Positions 46,343 to 56,202 of a stretch of DNA of 64,000 bases are shown piece by piece; position 1 is the stretch's first letter; every line of letters begins with the position of its first letter. The notes beneath the pieces were generated by a model that was not told where the DNA came from, searched no databases, and was given only the letters and a program-made list of their open reading frames with translations. Source of the DNA: Planctomycetaceae bacterium (GTDB lineage: Bacteria > Planctomycetota > Planctomycetia > Pirellulales > Pirellulaceae); assembly GCA_020638995.1 (NCBI GenBank), contig JACKHM010000002.1:558001-622000 (forward strand), given 5' to 3'. The position numbers were made by a program, and so were the translations under genes.

Positions 46343-46999
46343 TCAGCGATCAGGCACGAACGGGTTGTGATTTCTCTCGGATCCGATTGTGGTTGTCGGC
46401 CCATGCCCCGGCAACACGAGCGTGTCGTCAGGCAGCGTGTACAGCTTGCCACGTATCGACGATGCGAGCTGATCGAAGCTCCCGTCAGGAAAGTCCGTCC
46501 GCCCCACGCTTCCCTGAAAGAGCACATCGCCTCCGAACACCACCCACGGCGCTGCGCCCTTCCATACAAATACGACGTGCCCGACTGAATGGCCTGGAGT
46601 CTCGTGGACTTGTAACTCAATTCCCGCCGCACTGAAAGTGTCTCCTTCATTAACTAACTCGTCTGCGGTGGGGCTAATCAGATCAATTCCATACGAGCGA
46701 GACAAATTCTCGATTGGATTCGTAAGTTTCACGGCATCTTTGGTCCCGATTACCAGCGGAGCTTCGGGCCAAGCCTCCTTTAACGCTGCATTGCCCGCAA
46801 TGTGATCGGCATGTCCGTGAGTGTTCAAAATCGCAGCTGGCTCCAACCCCATCTCACCAAGCTTTTGGACGATCTGCCTCGAGTCCAAACCAGGATCAAC
46901 TACGATACAATCACTCCGGCCTTCAAGATGGGCAATGTAGGCATTCTCCTGGAATAGCTGCGAAACGACGACGGCCAAGTGTAATCGCTTACTCGCCAC
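46343..46999 (-). CDS. MBL-fold metallo-hydrolase (glyoxalase II-like)
   Basis: 218 residues, GTG start. The binuclear metal signature HGHADH is at residues 61-66, followed by TPGHSVGH and the FGGDVLF and GHGP metal or substrate segments. The family includes glyoxalase II-type thioesterases that hydrolyse acyl-thiol conjugates, and related persulfide enzymes. The substrate is not fixed by sequence. No export signal. It is divergent from the DUF1571 gene (222 bases between starts). Confidence 0.92.
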   Translation of the reverse strand: MASKRLHLAVVVSQLFQENAYIAHLEGRSDCIVVDPGLDSRQIVQKLGEMGLEPAAILNTHGHADHIAGNAALKEAWPEAPLVIGTKDAVKLTNPIENLSRSYGIDLISPTADELVNEGDTFSAAGIELQVHETPGHSVGHVVFVWKGAAPWVVFGGDVLFQGSVGRTDFPDGSFDQLASSIRGKLYTLPDDTLVLPGHGPTTTIGSERNHNPFVPDR

Positions 47000-47221
47000 A
47001 AAACAGTCTCCCTAAAACTGAATCGATTGCGTAAGATCTTCGGATGAATATCGTTTGGTAACTTAGCATCTTTGGCCGGTTGGGTAAGACCTCGTGCCTG
47101 TCACGTTGATCCTAATTCCGACGACCGACCAACGGCGATAACCACTACAAGAGTTTAGCCCCATACGATAGGCGCGCAGCGGAGCTGGCGTCGTTCGCAA
47201 AATTTGAGGAAAGGATTCCGC

Positions 47222-48109
47222 ATGTCGTCGCGCGTCTCTCGCCGAAAGTGGCTTGGTTTGCTTGCATCTTCCACCGCGATGTACACCGCCGGAATCGCTT
47301 GGGCTCAACAACCTCGCGACCAACTGAAAGAGCCCGTGTTTCGCGTCACAAAGCGAATCGAGCCTGAGCAACGACAGCTTTCCCACCCGCTCGACGCCGC
47401 GATCCAGATCGCTGAAAAGGGCCTACACCATATCCGAACTGATATCTCGGATTACTCATGTACGATTGTCAAACAAGAACGCATCGACGGTGAGCTGAGC
47501 GCACCAGAGCACATGCGAGCGTTAATTCGCAATCGCAAACTTGGCCCCGGCGGTACGACGCAGCCGCTGAGCGTTTATCTCAATTTTTTAAAGCCTGATG
47601 CCGTTCAAGGGCGGGAAGTGATTTTCGTTGAGGGAGCGAACAACGGGAAGATGGTTGCTCACGAAGCGAAGGGACTCAAAGCCGCATTCGGATGGGTGTG
47701 GCTAAATCCAGACGGCATTTTGGCAATGCAAGGCCAACGCTATCCGATCACTGAAATTGGTATCGAGAATCTCGTCGATAAACTTATTGAGAGAGCGACG
47801 CGCGATCGCAAAAACGATCCTGAGGCGCAAACGACCGTTGTGCGATATATCGAAGGTGCAAAAATTAATGGACGTAGTTGTTTGGTTATCGAGGTGACAC
47901 ACACTGAACCGAAACCGTATTACGACTATCATATCGCACGAGTATTCATTGACGATCAAATGCAGGTGCCAGTTCGATACGCTGCCTATACTTGGCCAAC
48001 GTCACCAGGGGCACGCCCAGAGCTGGATGAGGCGTACACCTATCTGGATATGAAGCTCAATGTTGGATTGAGCGAAGCCGATTTTGACTACACGAAAAAG
48101 GGCAGCTAG
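47222..48109 (+). CDS. DUF1571 exported protein
   Basis: 295 residues from ATG 47222 (GAGGAAAGG upstream; the TTG at 47204 is rejected). A twin-arginine-like signal, SRRKWLGLLASSTAM, ends near AWAQ. The mature part matches DUF1571: YSCTIVKQERIDGEL, then VYLNFLKPDAVQGREV, MVAHEAKGLKAAFGW and ARVFIDDQMQVPVRY. The domain occurs in planctomycetes and some other bacteria and has no assigned function; the fold is likely LolA-like (an inference). It is followed on the same strand by the hydrolase. Confidence 0.9.
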   Translation: MSSRVSRRKWLGLLASSTAMYTAGIAWAQQPRDQLKEPVFRVTKRIEPEQRQLSHPLDAAIQIAEKGLHHIRTDISDYSCTIVKQERIDGELSAPEHMRALIRNRKLGPGGTTQPLSVYLNFLKPDAVQGREVIFVEGANNGKMVAHEAKGLKAAFGWVWLNPDGILAMQGQRYPITEIGIENLVDKLIERATRDRKNDPEAQTTVVRYIEGAKINGRSCLVIEVTHTEPKPYYDYHIARVFIDDQMQVPVRYAAYTWPTSPGARPELDEAYTYLDMKLNVGLSEADFDYTKKGS

Positions 48110-48185
48110 GATCGATCGTCCGGTGCGCGGCATCCACGACGGGCGACTATCTGCCGATACGACCGGACTTTGAGTCGCGACAATC

Positions 48186-49058
48186 GTGAACCAGCCATCT
48201 AATTCGAGCGGCGGTGTTCAGCATAATCAATTGCGTCGGCAAGCGAGCAGACTTTTCTGTGCTTGCTTCTTGTTTTACATAGGCTTTTTGTTGCTGTTAT
48301 CTCTGTTCGAAAATAGGCTGATATTTCCCGCTCCTCGATACCCGAGCGGCGACTGGGAGCCCGCTTGGCTAGTCCACGAAGATGTTGAATTTGCTTCGCC
48401 GGATGGAACGAAGCTGCACGGTTGGTATCTTGACCATCCGGCGCCGCGAACTTACCTGTTGTACTGCCACGGAAATGGGGAGCATGTCGCTTATGCGGCT
48501 CCCGTGGCTGATGAGTTACGTTCCACTTTAGATGCCGCTGTGTTCGTTTTCGACTATCGAGGGTACGGTCGCAGTCAGGGCTCGGCGGAGGAAAAGGGCG
48601 TCCTCCAGGATGGTAGGGCCGCTCACAAGTGGCTGTCAGAGCGGGCCGGTGTGCCTCCCGATCAAATTGTGGTTATGGGGCGGTCACTGGGTGGGGCGGT
48701 CGCGGTTGACTTGGCCAACCAATTTCACACTCGCAAACTGGTTCTGGAAAGTACGTTTCCTAGCATTCCCGAAGTGGCAGCAAGACTGCATTGGTGGGCG
48801 CCGGTCAAGATATTGATTCGGACGCAGTTGAATTCAGTCGACAAGATTAGTCGATATGAGGGTGGGTTGCTGCAAAGCCATGGTTCCGCAGACACGATGA
48901 TCCCGCTAGAGCTTGGGCGACGGCTGTTCGATGCTGCGCCCACATCAGACAAAGAGTTTATCGTGTTTGATGGACTTGGACACAACGACTATCCGCCGCA
49001 GGATTACTACGTTCGACTGCGGAGATTCGTCCAGCGTGACTCCACCTCCGCGCGATGA
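48186..49058 (+). CDS. Membrane-anchored alpha/beta hydrolase (ABHD13/YfhR-like)
   Basis: 290 residues, GTG start. A signal anchor, FCACFLFYIGFLLLLSLF, lies near residues 19-36. The hydrolase domain follows, with oxyanion region CHGNGEH, elbow GRSLGG (Ser nucleophile), Asp in SHGSADTM and final His in GLGHNDY. The arrangement matches the ABHD13/YfhR group. Substrate and role unknown. It lies 76 bases after the DUF1571 gene. Confidence 0.88.
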   Translation: MNQPSNSSGGVQHNQLRRQASRLFCACFLFYIGFLLLLSLFENRLIFPAPRYPSGDWEPAWLVHEDVEFASPDGTKLHGWYLDHPAPRTYLLYCHGNGEHVAYAAPVADELRSTLDAAVFVFDYRGYGRSQGSAEEKGVLQDGRAAHKWLSERAGVPPDQIVVMGRSLGGAVAVDLANQFHTRKLVLESTFPSIPEVAARLHWWAPVKILIRTQLNSVDKISRYEGGLLQSHGSADTMIPLELGRRLFDAAPTSDKEFIVFDGLGHNDYPPQDYYVRLRRFVQRDSTSAR

Positions 49059-49220
49059 CGGATGCCGAGAAATCGTGAGGTAGAAGCGAATCCTGAAGCC
49101 TGGGGACACCGAAGCACGCTTGCAGTTCCAACTTGTTCGAGTCGAATAATGCTGTAGTGCTAGCGGTCGTCACCGCCTTGCTATTGACGCGTAAGAAGCG
49201 TTTTCCTAATAGCAAGCTCT

Positions 49221-50285
49221 ATGAAATCGACAACATATTTCCATCGCACGATGCTGTTGCTGCTCGTCGTCTGGATTGGGCAAATCGTCGACGCTCAGCA
49301 GGCACCGTTTCAGCCCCGGAACGGCGTCTTACTGCTCAAGCACGGCACAACGCTCAGCGGGTTCGTCTCGCAAGTGGGCGACAGGTACGTCGTCTTGCTG
49401 GGCAATTCGGGCGAGGCGCGAGTACCCGCGTCGGATGTTCTCGCGGTTGTCGGCAGCTTGCAGGAGGCGTACGAGTTCAAGCGATCGTTGCTGAAAGAGG
49501 ATTTGGGCTCGCGACTTGAACTTGCACACTGGTGCTTACAACAAGGTCTGCCAGCCCGCGCTGCGGACCAGATACTCGCTGCGGAGAAACAGTTTGGACA
49601 GCAGCCGCAACTCGAATCGGTTCATCAGCGATTGTTGGCAACCGTAAGTACGCCGGCATCTCAGCAATCTTCGGACGCCCACGGGACAGCGGTAGAGCAA
49701 GTTAACTTCGAGGAGATTCGCGATGCCCTGCCGGAAATTGCTGTGGATTCTTTCACTTCGACGGTGCAGCCCCTGCTGCTAAATCGCTGTGCATCGGGAG
49801 GGTGTCACAATAATCGTGGTTCAAGTGACTATGTATTGTTCCGACCTTTTATTGGGCAATCGATGACGCGTCGCCTGACCGAACGAAACCTTGCAGCGAC
49901 GATGGCCCATGTCAATAAACAACAGCCGCTTGATAGTCCAATACTTGCGATGGCCAAGGTCCCGCACGGGCGACTCGAAGTTGCTCCGATTCAGGATCGC
50001 GACCGGAAGCAACTGGAGTTAATCGAGTTCTGGCTGAGAGGCTTAGCATCCGAACAAAGTCGAGTTGGACCGCAATCAATAACACCAACCGCCGACCTCC
50101 TGTATCAGCCCAGCCGCTTGCCCAATACCGGTGCTGGCACCTCGAACAAAGCATTGCCGAGTAGTCGTTCAGCGAAAGCAAATGGCGATATCGCCCGAGA
50201 TCCGTTCGACCCAGCTTCGTTTAACTCTCGCTATCACGGTCGGAAATCGCAACATGGTGATGATTCTCCGGGTCAGACGGATTGA
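49221..50285 (+). CDS. Exported protein with CX4CH heme-like site
   Basis: 354 residues. Signal peptide MKSTTYFHRTMLLLLVVWIG to about VDA. A small beta domain (GVLLLKHGTTLSGFVSQVGDR) covers residues 33-80. A Cys-rich site, RCASGGCHNNRG, lies at 189-200 (Cys190, Cys195, His196), a CX4CH pattern rather than the CXXCH of c-type cytochromes. The following segment resembles the planctomycete cytochrome c-like repeat that precedes DUF1549 proteins. Heme attachment is an inference. The C-terminal 80 residues are disordered. No partner is adjacent. Confidence 0.72.
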   Translation: MKSTTYFHRTMLLLLVVWIGQIVDAQQAPFQPRNGVLLLKHGTTLSGFVSQVGDRYVVLLGNSGEARVPASDVLAVVGSLQEAYEFKRSLLKEDLGSRLELAHWCLQQGLPARAADQILAAEKQFGQQPQLESVHQRLLATVSTPASQQSSDAHGTAVEQVNFEEIRDALPEIAVDSFTSTVQPLLLNRCASGGCHNNRGSSDYVLFRPFIGQSMTRRLTERNLAATMAHVNKQQPLDSPILAMAKVPHGRLEVAPIQDRDRKQLELIEFWLRGLASEQSRVGPQSITPTADLLYQPSRLPNTGAGTSNKALPSSRSAKANGDIARDPFDPASFNSRYHGRKSQHGDDSPGQTD

Positions 50286-50317
50286 GCATGCGCCAATCGT
50301 AGGGATGTTTTCTGAGT

Positions 50318-50333
50318 GGACTGTTTTCAGTCC
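50318..50333. other. Small perfect hairpin
   Basis: GGACTG, loop TTTT, CAGTCC, 33 bases after the CX4CH gene. No T run follows, so it is at most a weak end signal. Confidence 0.35.
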
Positions 50334-50453
50334 GCAAGGGCGCGATCAATTACCTATGGTTAAGCGGGTAAGGCTCGCCACGTGAGTGCAGCGACCGAAC
50401 GGGTCGACCGTTGCGGGTAGCAAACGTAGCTCACCGTCAAATCGGGGTAGATC

Positions 50454-50897
50454 ATGGCAGACCTCCGTATATTGCACATTGATGATGACGCTAGCGTCAC
50501 TCGGCTCGTCGCAAAACGGTTGACAAAAGCGGGTTATACGGTGACATCGCTAAATGACCCGACTCGTGCGATGGATACGATTATCAACGACAATTTTCGT
50601 GTTGTGATTCTTGATATCGAAATGCCGGTAATCGATGGGCTGAAATTGCTAGACCAAATAAAGCATCACGATGGCGGGATTCAAGTAATTATGCTCACGG
50701 GTGTCGCCACGACCATGATGGCCCTGGAGTCAATGCGTTATGGCGCCAATGACTGCCTGTTCAAGCCAATCGGTCGGAGCAACGAGCTTACGCTCGCAGT
50801 CTCCGACGCATTTCAACGGATTGACCGCTGGCGCTCCCGGCTGGGCTATCTGGCAGAGCGACGTCGGACGGAACGCCACGTGTGTCGGACACCCTGA
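50454..50897 (+). CDS. Response regulator (receiver domain only)
   Basis: 147 residues, ATG start. Complete receiver: acidic pair D11-D12, phosphoacceptor D54 (VILDIEMPV), T82 and K104 (FKPIG). The remaining ~40 residues (RWRSRLGYLAERRRTERH) are basic with no output domain. It should be phosphorylated by a histidine kinase that is not present here. Single-domain regulators act by protein contact or in phosphorelays. It lies 75 bases upstream of the sulfatase, on the same strand. Confidence 0.93.
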   Translation: MADLRILHIDDDASVTRLVAKRLTKAGYTVTSLNDPTRAMDTIINDNFRVVILDIEMPVIDGLKLLDQIKHHDGGIQVIMLTGVATTMMALESMRYGANDCLFKPIGRSNELTLAVSDAFQRIDRWRSRLGYLAERRRTERHVCRTP

Positions 50898-50972
50898 GTT
50901 GCGCGCCGGCAGCGGATCGATTAGAATCGGACAGCTTAACTACTGCCCGGTTCCTTCTACCACGAATTTCCC

Positions 50973-52364
50973 ATGCGTCCCAACATTCTTTGGTATTGCA
51001 CGGACCAACAACGGTTCGACACCATAGGTGCACTCGGAAACGGCTTTGTCCGGACTCCAACGATTGATCGGTTGGTCGCGGAAGGTGTGGCGTTTACGCA
51101 TGCTTATTGTCAAAGCCCGATCTGCACACCCAGTCGCTCCAGCTTTATGACGGGGATGTACCCCGCACGGGTACACAACACCCGGAATGGGAACGAGTCG
51201 TTTCCGACTTGGCCGCCCTTGATTACAAAGTTGATCGCCGAGAGTGGGTACGACTGTGGCATGGTTGGGAAGTTCCATTTGCAAAGTTCCGGGCATCGAA
51301 CCGAACCGCGATTGGATGATGGGTTCCGATATTGGAAGTTCAGTCACGCGCCGCGTGACGACTGGCCGGATGGGCATGACTACGCCGAATGGGTTCGCGA
51401 GCGCGGCGGCGATCTCGATGCCATGCGAAAGAGTGAAGAACGCGTACCAACCGAGTTTCATCAGACAACCTGGGCGACAGAACGATCGATCGAGTTCGTG
51501 TCGGAGGAACGCGACCAGCCTTGGCTTCTAAACGTGAACGTCTACGACCCGCATCCGCCGTTCATTCCACCCAAGTCTTATGCCGACCAATTTGACGCCA
51601 AAGCCATGCCCGGTCCCCATTTCCGCGAAAGCGATCTCGAACAGCAGGCCAGGCTCAAAGAAATCGACTTCCAAGGCGGCGCACAACGACCGGAGACGTT
51701 TGATGCGAAGGGCGAGCAAGCTCGTTACTACGCGATGATTGCCCAGATCGACGACCAGTTCGCGAGGATACTTGACGCGTTAGAAGCGACGGGACAACGC
51801 GATAATACGGTAGTCATCTTTACGAGCGACCACGGTGAAACGATGGGCGACCATGGGTTGATTCAAAAAGGTTGCCGCTTCTACGAAGGGCTGGTCCGAG
51901 TTCCCTTAATTTTCTCCTGGCCCAACCACTTTCAAAGTGGCCTGCGATGCTCTGGACTCGTCGAGTTGCTGGACATGTCGTCGACCATCGTCGAGTTGGC
52001 GGGCGTGTCTGTACCCGACTACATGCAGGGCCGGTCGCTGCTGCCGATTTTGCGAGGCGAAGCTCCGACAGACCACTTTCGCGACTCCGTGCGTTGCGAG
52101 TATTTCGATGCACTGGATTCGCACTTCACAGGCGGTACTGGCACGTTTGCCACGATGTATCGCAATAACCGATATAAGCTGTCGGTTTACCATGGTCACG
52201 GATTGGGTGAACTTTACGACCTCGAACGAGATCCGTGGGAGTTTGATAATCTGTGGGATGATCCTGCACATCAGCAACTCAAGTACCAGCTAATCTACGA
52301 GAGTTTCGATTCCCACGTGATGTTAACCACGGACGTCGGATCTCGTCGCATCGCACCAATGTGA
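50973..52364 (+). CDS. Sulfatase without signal peptide
   Basis: 463 residues. Hydrolyses sulfate esters. The formylglycine motif CTPSR is present (Cys within SPICTPSRSSFMTGMYP, about residues 50-55), with CTDQQRFDT at the metal site and TSDHGETMGDHG near the second. The N-terminus (MRPNILWYCTDQQ) has no export signal, so it is predicted cytoplasmic, which is less common among planctomycete sulfatases. It needs a formylglycine-generating enzyme, not seen in the window. A PhoD-like phosphatase follows 93 bases later. Confidence 0.93.
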   Translation: MRPNILWYCTDQQRFDTIGALGNGFVRTPTIDRLVAEGVAFTHAYCQSPICTPSRSSFMTGMYPARVHNTRNGNESFPTWPPLITKLIAESGYDCGMVGKFHLQSSGHRTEPRLDDGFRYWKFSHAPRDDWPDGHDYAEWVRERGGDLDAMRKSEERVPTEFHQTTWATERSIEFVSEERDQPWLLNVNVYDPHPPFIPPKSYADQFDAKAMPGPHFRESDLEQQARLKEIDFQGGAQRPETFDAKGEQARYYAMIAQIDDQFARILDALEATGQRDNTVVIFTSDHGETMGDHGLIQKGCRFYEGLVRVPLIFSWPNHFQSGLRCSGLVELLDMSSTIVELAGVSVPDYMQGRSLLPILRGEAPTDHFRDSVRCEYFDALDSHFTGGTGTFATMYRNNRYKLSVYHGHGLGELYDLERDPWEFDNLWDDPAHQQLKYQLIYESFDSHVMLTTDVGSRRIAPM

Positions 52365-52457
52365 TTGCGACAGCGTGTTGCTCGGAGATCGTTTTAGTGA
52401 GTCGCGCGAACCAGCGAAGTTTATTGCATTTGTGAGACAAATGACGCGGAGACAACG

Positions 52458-55043
52458 ATGTTAACCACGCGAGCCGTAAAAGCGAAGTTCTGGGTTGTTT
52501 CAATCGCGATTGGTCTGGTCGTAGCAGCATTTTCCCGAGCTGACGAGTTTTCCAGCGAGTGGAGCCAAACGGCCGACCGTGTATGGGCAGGGCGAGCTTA
52601 TTGGGCAAATCGTCTTCAGGACTGGCGAGTCAAAAACGGTCGGCTGGAGTGTATTCAGCGCCAAGCTCGCTACGCTATGCGTACGGTTCACTTGCTCACA
52701 CATCAGTTAAACGAATCTGCAGGGCATTTTTCCGTTGCCGTGCGCGCTGGTTTAATCGACGACGAAGCCGTCAGCGAACAATCGGCGGTCGGAGTGCTAC
52801 TTGGCGCCGGCGGCGGAGCAATCGACTATCGAAGCGCCGCGATCATTCATCACAGCAGTGGTCCGGGGGGCGGATTCTTTGTCGGGGTCGATGGCCTTGG
52901 TCGGGCCTTTATTCGAGACAACGAATTGCCGAATGCGGATCGAGGAATTCAAGTCGGCAGTGCTACGATTGGAATCGACGCCAAGGAAGTGTTAAGAGAT
53001 GTCGCGATCCGAATTCTCGGCGCTGTCGACTCGACAAACCCGGAGCGTTACTTCCTTCGCGTTTCCGTCCACGATCCGGAGAGCGATCGACTGTTCAGTG
53101 TCGCGGCCCGAGCAATTCCTATACAGCGAGTCATCGGCAACATTGCCCTGGTTTCACATCCCGGCACCGCCCCGATGACGGCGCGATACTGGTTTCGCGA
53201 TTGGCAAGCTCTGGGCAACAAGATTACGGCTCATCCCGATCAGACGGTCGGGCCGATCATCGGATCGCAATACACGCTCAGTCGCAACATCCTGAAAATC
53301 ACCGCTCAACTTATGCCAATTGGCGAGAGTGAATCGCCGCAGGTGGAGTTGCACACAAGGAGCGGCGATGCTTGGAAACTGACCGCGACGGAAGAGATCG
53401 TTACACCCGGCTGGACGGCGACGTTTCGCGTCGCGGATTGGGATGCGGCTTCTGATATTCCGTACCGCATCGTCTATGGCAATGCTCAGTGGGAAGGGAT
53501 CGTGCGACGTGATCCTACTGACAAAGAGACGATCGTCGTCGCGGGCTTCACCGGCAACCACAACAACCGACACGGCTTGGAGCGAGGCTCGTTCGACTGG
53601 ACAACTGGAATGTGGTTTCCTCACCACGATTTGACATCTCAAGTCGCAAAGCACAAACCGGACCTGCTGTTCTTTAGCGGCGATCAAGTGTACGAAGGTG
53701 CCAGCCCGACGCATCCTGATATTCCAAACATCAAACTCGACTATATGTATAAGTGGTATTTGTTTTGTTGGGCTTACCGTGACCTGACGAAGAACATCCC
53801 CACCGTGACGATTCCAGATGACCATGACGTTTATCAAGGTAACCTCTGGGGTGAGGGCGGGCGTAAAACGGACAAGGATGATAAGGGCGGTTACGTTCAC
53901 CTCGCGGCATTCGTACAAATGTCGGAACGCACGCAAACAAGCCACCTCCCCGATCCCTATCACTCGGCGCCGCTCGCTCAAGGCATCCGCTCGTACTATA
54001 CGGACATGACTTATGGACGTATCAGCTTTGCGATTCTCGAAGACCGCAAGTTCAAGAGCGGTTGCAACGGGCGAGTGCCTGATTCAGGAAGCACACGCGC
54101 GGACCATATTACCGATCCTAACTTCGATGTGATGAAGGCCGACGTCCCTGGTTTAGAGCTGCTCGGCAAGTCACAAGAACAGTTTCTGGAAGCCTGGGGG
54201 CAAGATTGGCAAGGAGCCGACATGAAGGTCGCGCTCTCGCAAACGGTGTTCGCGAACCTTGCCACACACCACGGCCCGTCGCTTGACTATTTGCGTGCCG
54301 ACTTGGATTCTAATGGCTGGCCCCAATCGGGCCGCAATCGAGCCCTCGATTTGCTTCGTCGTTGCTTCGCGTTTCACATCGGTGGTGATCAACATTTAGC
54401 GACGATCGTACATCATGGTATCGACACTTGGGACGACAGTTGCTGGTCGTTTGTCGTGCCGAGTATCGCGAACTTTTATCCGCGGGCGTTTGCTCCGAAG
54501 AACACGGGTGCGTACCAGTATCCTGCAGTCGAAGATTACACCGGTCGGTTTCGCGACGGCTTCATGAATCATGTAACGGTTTACGCGGCGACGAATCCCG
54601 GCAGACCCATGGGACACGAGCCAGCCGATTTGCACGACAAGATGCCCGGTTACGGCATCGTACGTCTAAACAAGATGGCACGCACGATCGAGATGGAATG
54701 CTGGCCTCGCTTCGCCGACCCAGACAATCCAAGCGACAAACAATATCAGGGCTGGCCAAAGACGATTACGCAGGAAGACAATTTTGCCCGGCAGGCCTTT
54801 GGATATTTACCGACGATCAACGTCAGTGGCATCACAACGCCAGTCATTCAAGTAATCGATGAAGCAAATGGTTCTGTTGTGTACACGCTTCGGGCCAAAG
54901 ACGGCAAATATCGTCCCAAAGTATTCAGAGACGGTATCTATACGATCAAAGTCAGCGATGGAACGAAGGAAAATACGCAGATCATCGAAAGGTTAGGCGT
55001 CATCCCTGAGGGTGATCACGCGGTATTGAATGTCGATTTTTGA
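52458..55043 (+). CDS. PhoD-like metallophosphatase with N-terminal LamG-like domain
   Basis: 861 residues. Signal peptide MLTTRAVKAKFWVVSIAIGL to about SRADE. The N-terminal ~230 residues look like a concanavalin/LamG-type sandwich (SSGPGGGFFVGVDGLG, then YWFRDWQALGNK). The PhoD-like calcineurin domain follows: FSGDQVYEG (~408), PDDHDVYQGN (~454), THHGPS (~604), GGDQHLATIVHH (~643). The C-terminal part is a beta sandwich. PhoD enzymes hydrolyse phosphodiesters or phosphomonoesters with iron and calcium. Substrate unknown. It is secreted, unlike the sulfatase before it. Confidence 0.9.
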   Translation: MLTTRAVKAKFWVVSIAIGLVVAAFSRADEFSSEWSQTADRVWAGRAYWANRLQDWRVKNGRLECIQRQARYAMRTVHLLTHQLNESAGHFSVAVRAGLIDDEAVSEQSAVGVLLGAGGGAIDYRSAAIIHHSSGPGGGFFVGVDGLGRAFIRDNELPNADRGIQVGSATIGIDAKEVLRDVAIRILGAVDSTNPERYFLRVSVHDPESDRLFSVAARAIPIQRVIGNIALVSHPGTAPMTARYWFRDWQALGNKITAHPDQTVGPIIGSQYTLSRNILKITAQLMPIGESESPQVELHTRSGDAWKLTATEEIVTPGWTATFRVADWDAASDIPYRIVYGNAQWEGIVRRDPTDKETIVVAGFTGNHNNRHGLERGSFDWTTGMWFPHHDLTSQVAKHKPDLLFFSGDQVYEGASPTHPDIPNIKLDYMYKWYLFCWAYRDLTKNIPTVTIPDDHDVYQGNLWGEGGRKTDKDDKGGYVHLAAFVQMSERTQTSHLPDPYHSAPLAQGIRSYYTDMTYGRISFAILEDRKFKSGCNGRVPDSGSTRADHITDPNFDVMKADVPGLELLGKSQEQFLEAWGQDWQGADMKVALSQTVFANLATHHGPSLDYLRADLDSNGWPQSGRNRALDLLRRCFAFHIGGDQHLATIVHHGIDTWDDSCWSFVVPSIANFYPRAFAPKNTGAYQYPAVEDYTGRFRDGFMNHVTVYAATNPGRPMGHEPADLHDKMPGYGIVRLNKMARTIEMECWPRFADPDNPSDKQYQGWPKTITQEDNFARQAFGYLPTINVSGITTPVIQVIDEANGSVVYTLRAKDGKYRPKVFRDGIYTIKVSDGTKENTQIIERLGVIPEGDHAVLNVDF

Positions 55044-55212
55044 GACAACCGGTGAGGTCCGGAATATCCGCCATGCTCCTCCCGCCGCAAGTCGCAAGTA
55101 CAGAGATTCCTGCCGTCTCTGGCGATCGGCTTCGGCTCTGTGTAGCATAGGGCCTCCATCCGACCCTGCTGCTCTACACGGCGTTTTGAGGTGATTGTGT
55201 ATTGAGGTGACT

Positions 55213-56154
55213 GTGGCCGACGTTCAAGGAACCGCGAAGAGAATTATTGCTAATGTCGAGCGAGCGATCGTCGGGAAGCGTCAACAGCTGATCCTGTCAC
55301 TAGTTGCGTGGTTCACGGAAGGCCACATCTTGCTCGAAGACGTGCCAGGCGTTGCCAAGACAATGTTGGCACGCGCGCTCGCGCGGAGCGTCGGTTGCAG
55401 CTTCAAACGAATCCAATGTACTCCCGACCTTTTGCCGAGCGACGTCACGGGGGCTTCGATCTTTAATCAGAAAACCGCGGAGTTTGAGTTTCGCGAAGGT
55501 CCGATTTTTGGCCAAATTGTTCTCGCGGACGAGATCAACCGTACGACTCCGCGGACGCAGGCATCGCTGTTGGAAGCGATGGCCGAGTCACGCGTGACCG
55601 TTGACGGTATTACGCACACTTTGACGCCGCCGTTCCTAGTGATTGCGACGCAAAATCCAGTGGATCACGAGGGGACGTTCCCGCTGCCTGAGGCACAACT
55701 TGATCGCTTCCTGATGAAGTTCAGTCTTGGGTATCCCACGTTTGATGACGAACTGAAGATGCTGGACTTGCTACAGCGTACCCATCCATTGAATAGCCTG
55801 GAGCCAGTCGTGACCGCCGCCGAACTCATCGCCTGTCAAACGGCGGTCCGCGAGGTTCATATCGACCCTAAGGTTCGGCAGTACCTTTTGCAGATTGTCC
55901 ATCTTACACGCGAACATGAAGAGCTCAGCCTCGGCGGAAGCCCCCGGGCGTCCATCGCACTATTTCGGACTTCGCAGGCCATGGCCGCGATTCGCGGTCG
56001 CAATTATGTACAGCCCGACGACGTGAAGCGCATCGCTCCGCCCGTCCTAACTCACCGCCTGATACTAAAACCTGAGAGCCGTCTGCGACGAGTAACAGCA
56101 GAGCAGGTCGTGCAAGACGTGATCGACGAGATCGCAGTCCCAACGATCGAGTGA
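55213..56154 (+). CDS. MoxR-family AAA+ ATPase
   Basis: 313 residues from GTG 55213, chosen because GAGG lies 5 bases upstream; TTG 55195 and GTG 55207 are possible. The Walker A is LEDVPGVAKTMLARAL, Walker B is IVLADEINRTTPRTQASLL, and sensor regions ATQNPVDHEGTFPLPEAQLDRF and PRASIALFRTS follow. MoxR ATPases usually act with a neighbouring VWA-domain protein (DUF58 type) to mature or insert partners; none is adjacent here. The esterase and serine hydrolase genes follow on the same strand after 48 bases. Confidence 0.93.
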   Translation: MADVQGTAKRIIANVERAIVGKRQQLILSLVAWFTEGHILLEDVPGVAKTMLARALARSVGCSFKRIQCTPDLLPSDVTGASIFNQKTAEFEFREGPIFGQIVLADEINRTTPRTQASLLEAMAESRVTVDGITHTLTPPFLVIATQNPVDHEGTFPLPEAQLDRFLMKFSLGYPTFDDELKMLDLLQRTHPLNSLEPVVTAAELIACQTAVREVHIDPKVRQYLLQIVHLTREHEELSLGGSPRASIALFRTSQAMAAIRGRNYVQPDDVKRIAPPVLTHRLILKPESRLRRVTAEQVVQDVIDEIAVPTIE

Positions 56155-56202
56155 CCAGTGTTTCAATTTCCAGCCCACCTCTCCTTCTATAGTCGCAAAC
56201 TT

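Noticed and set aside
49125..49150. tRNA-like TTCGAGTC segment
   Set aside because: No matching acceptor, D or anticodon arms can be folded around it.
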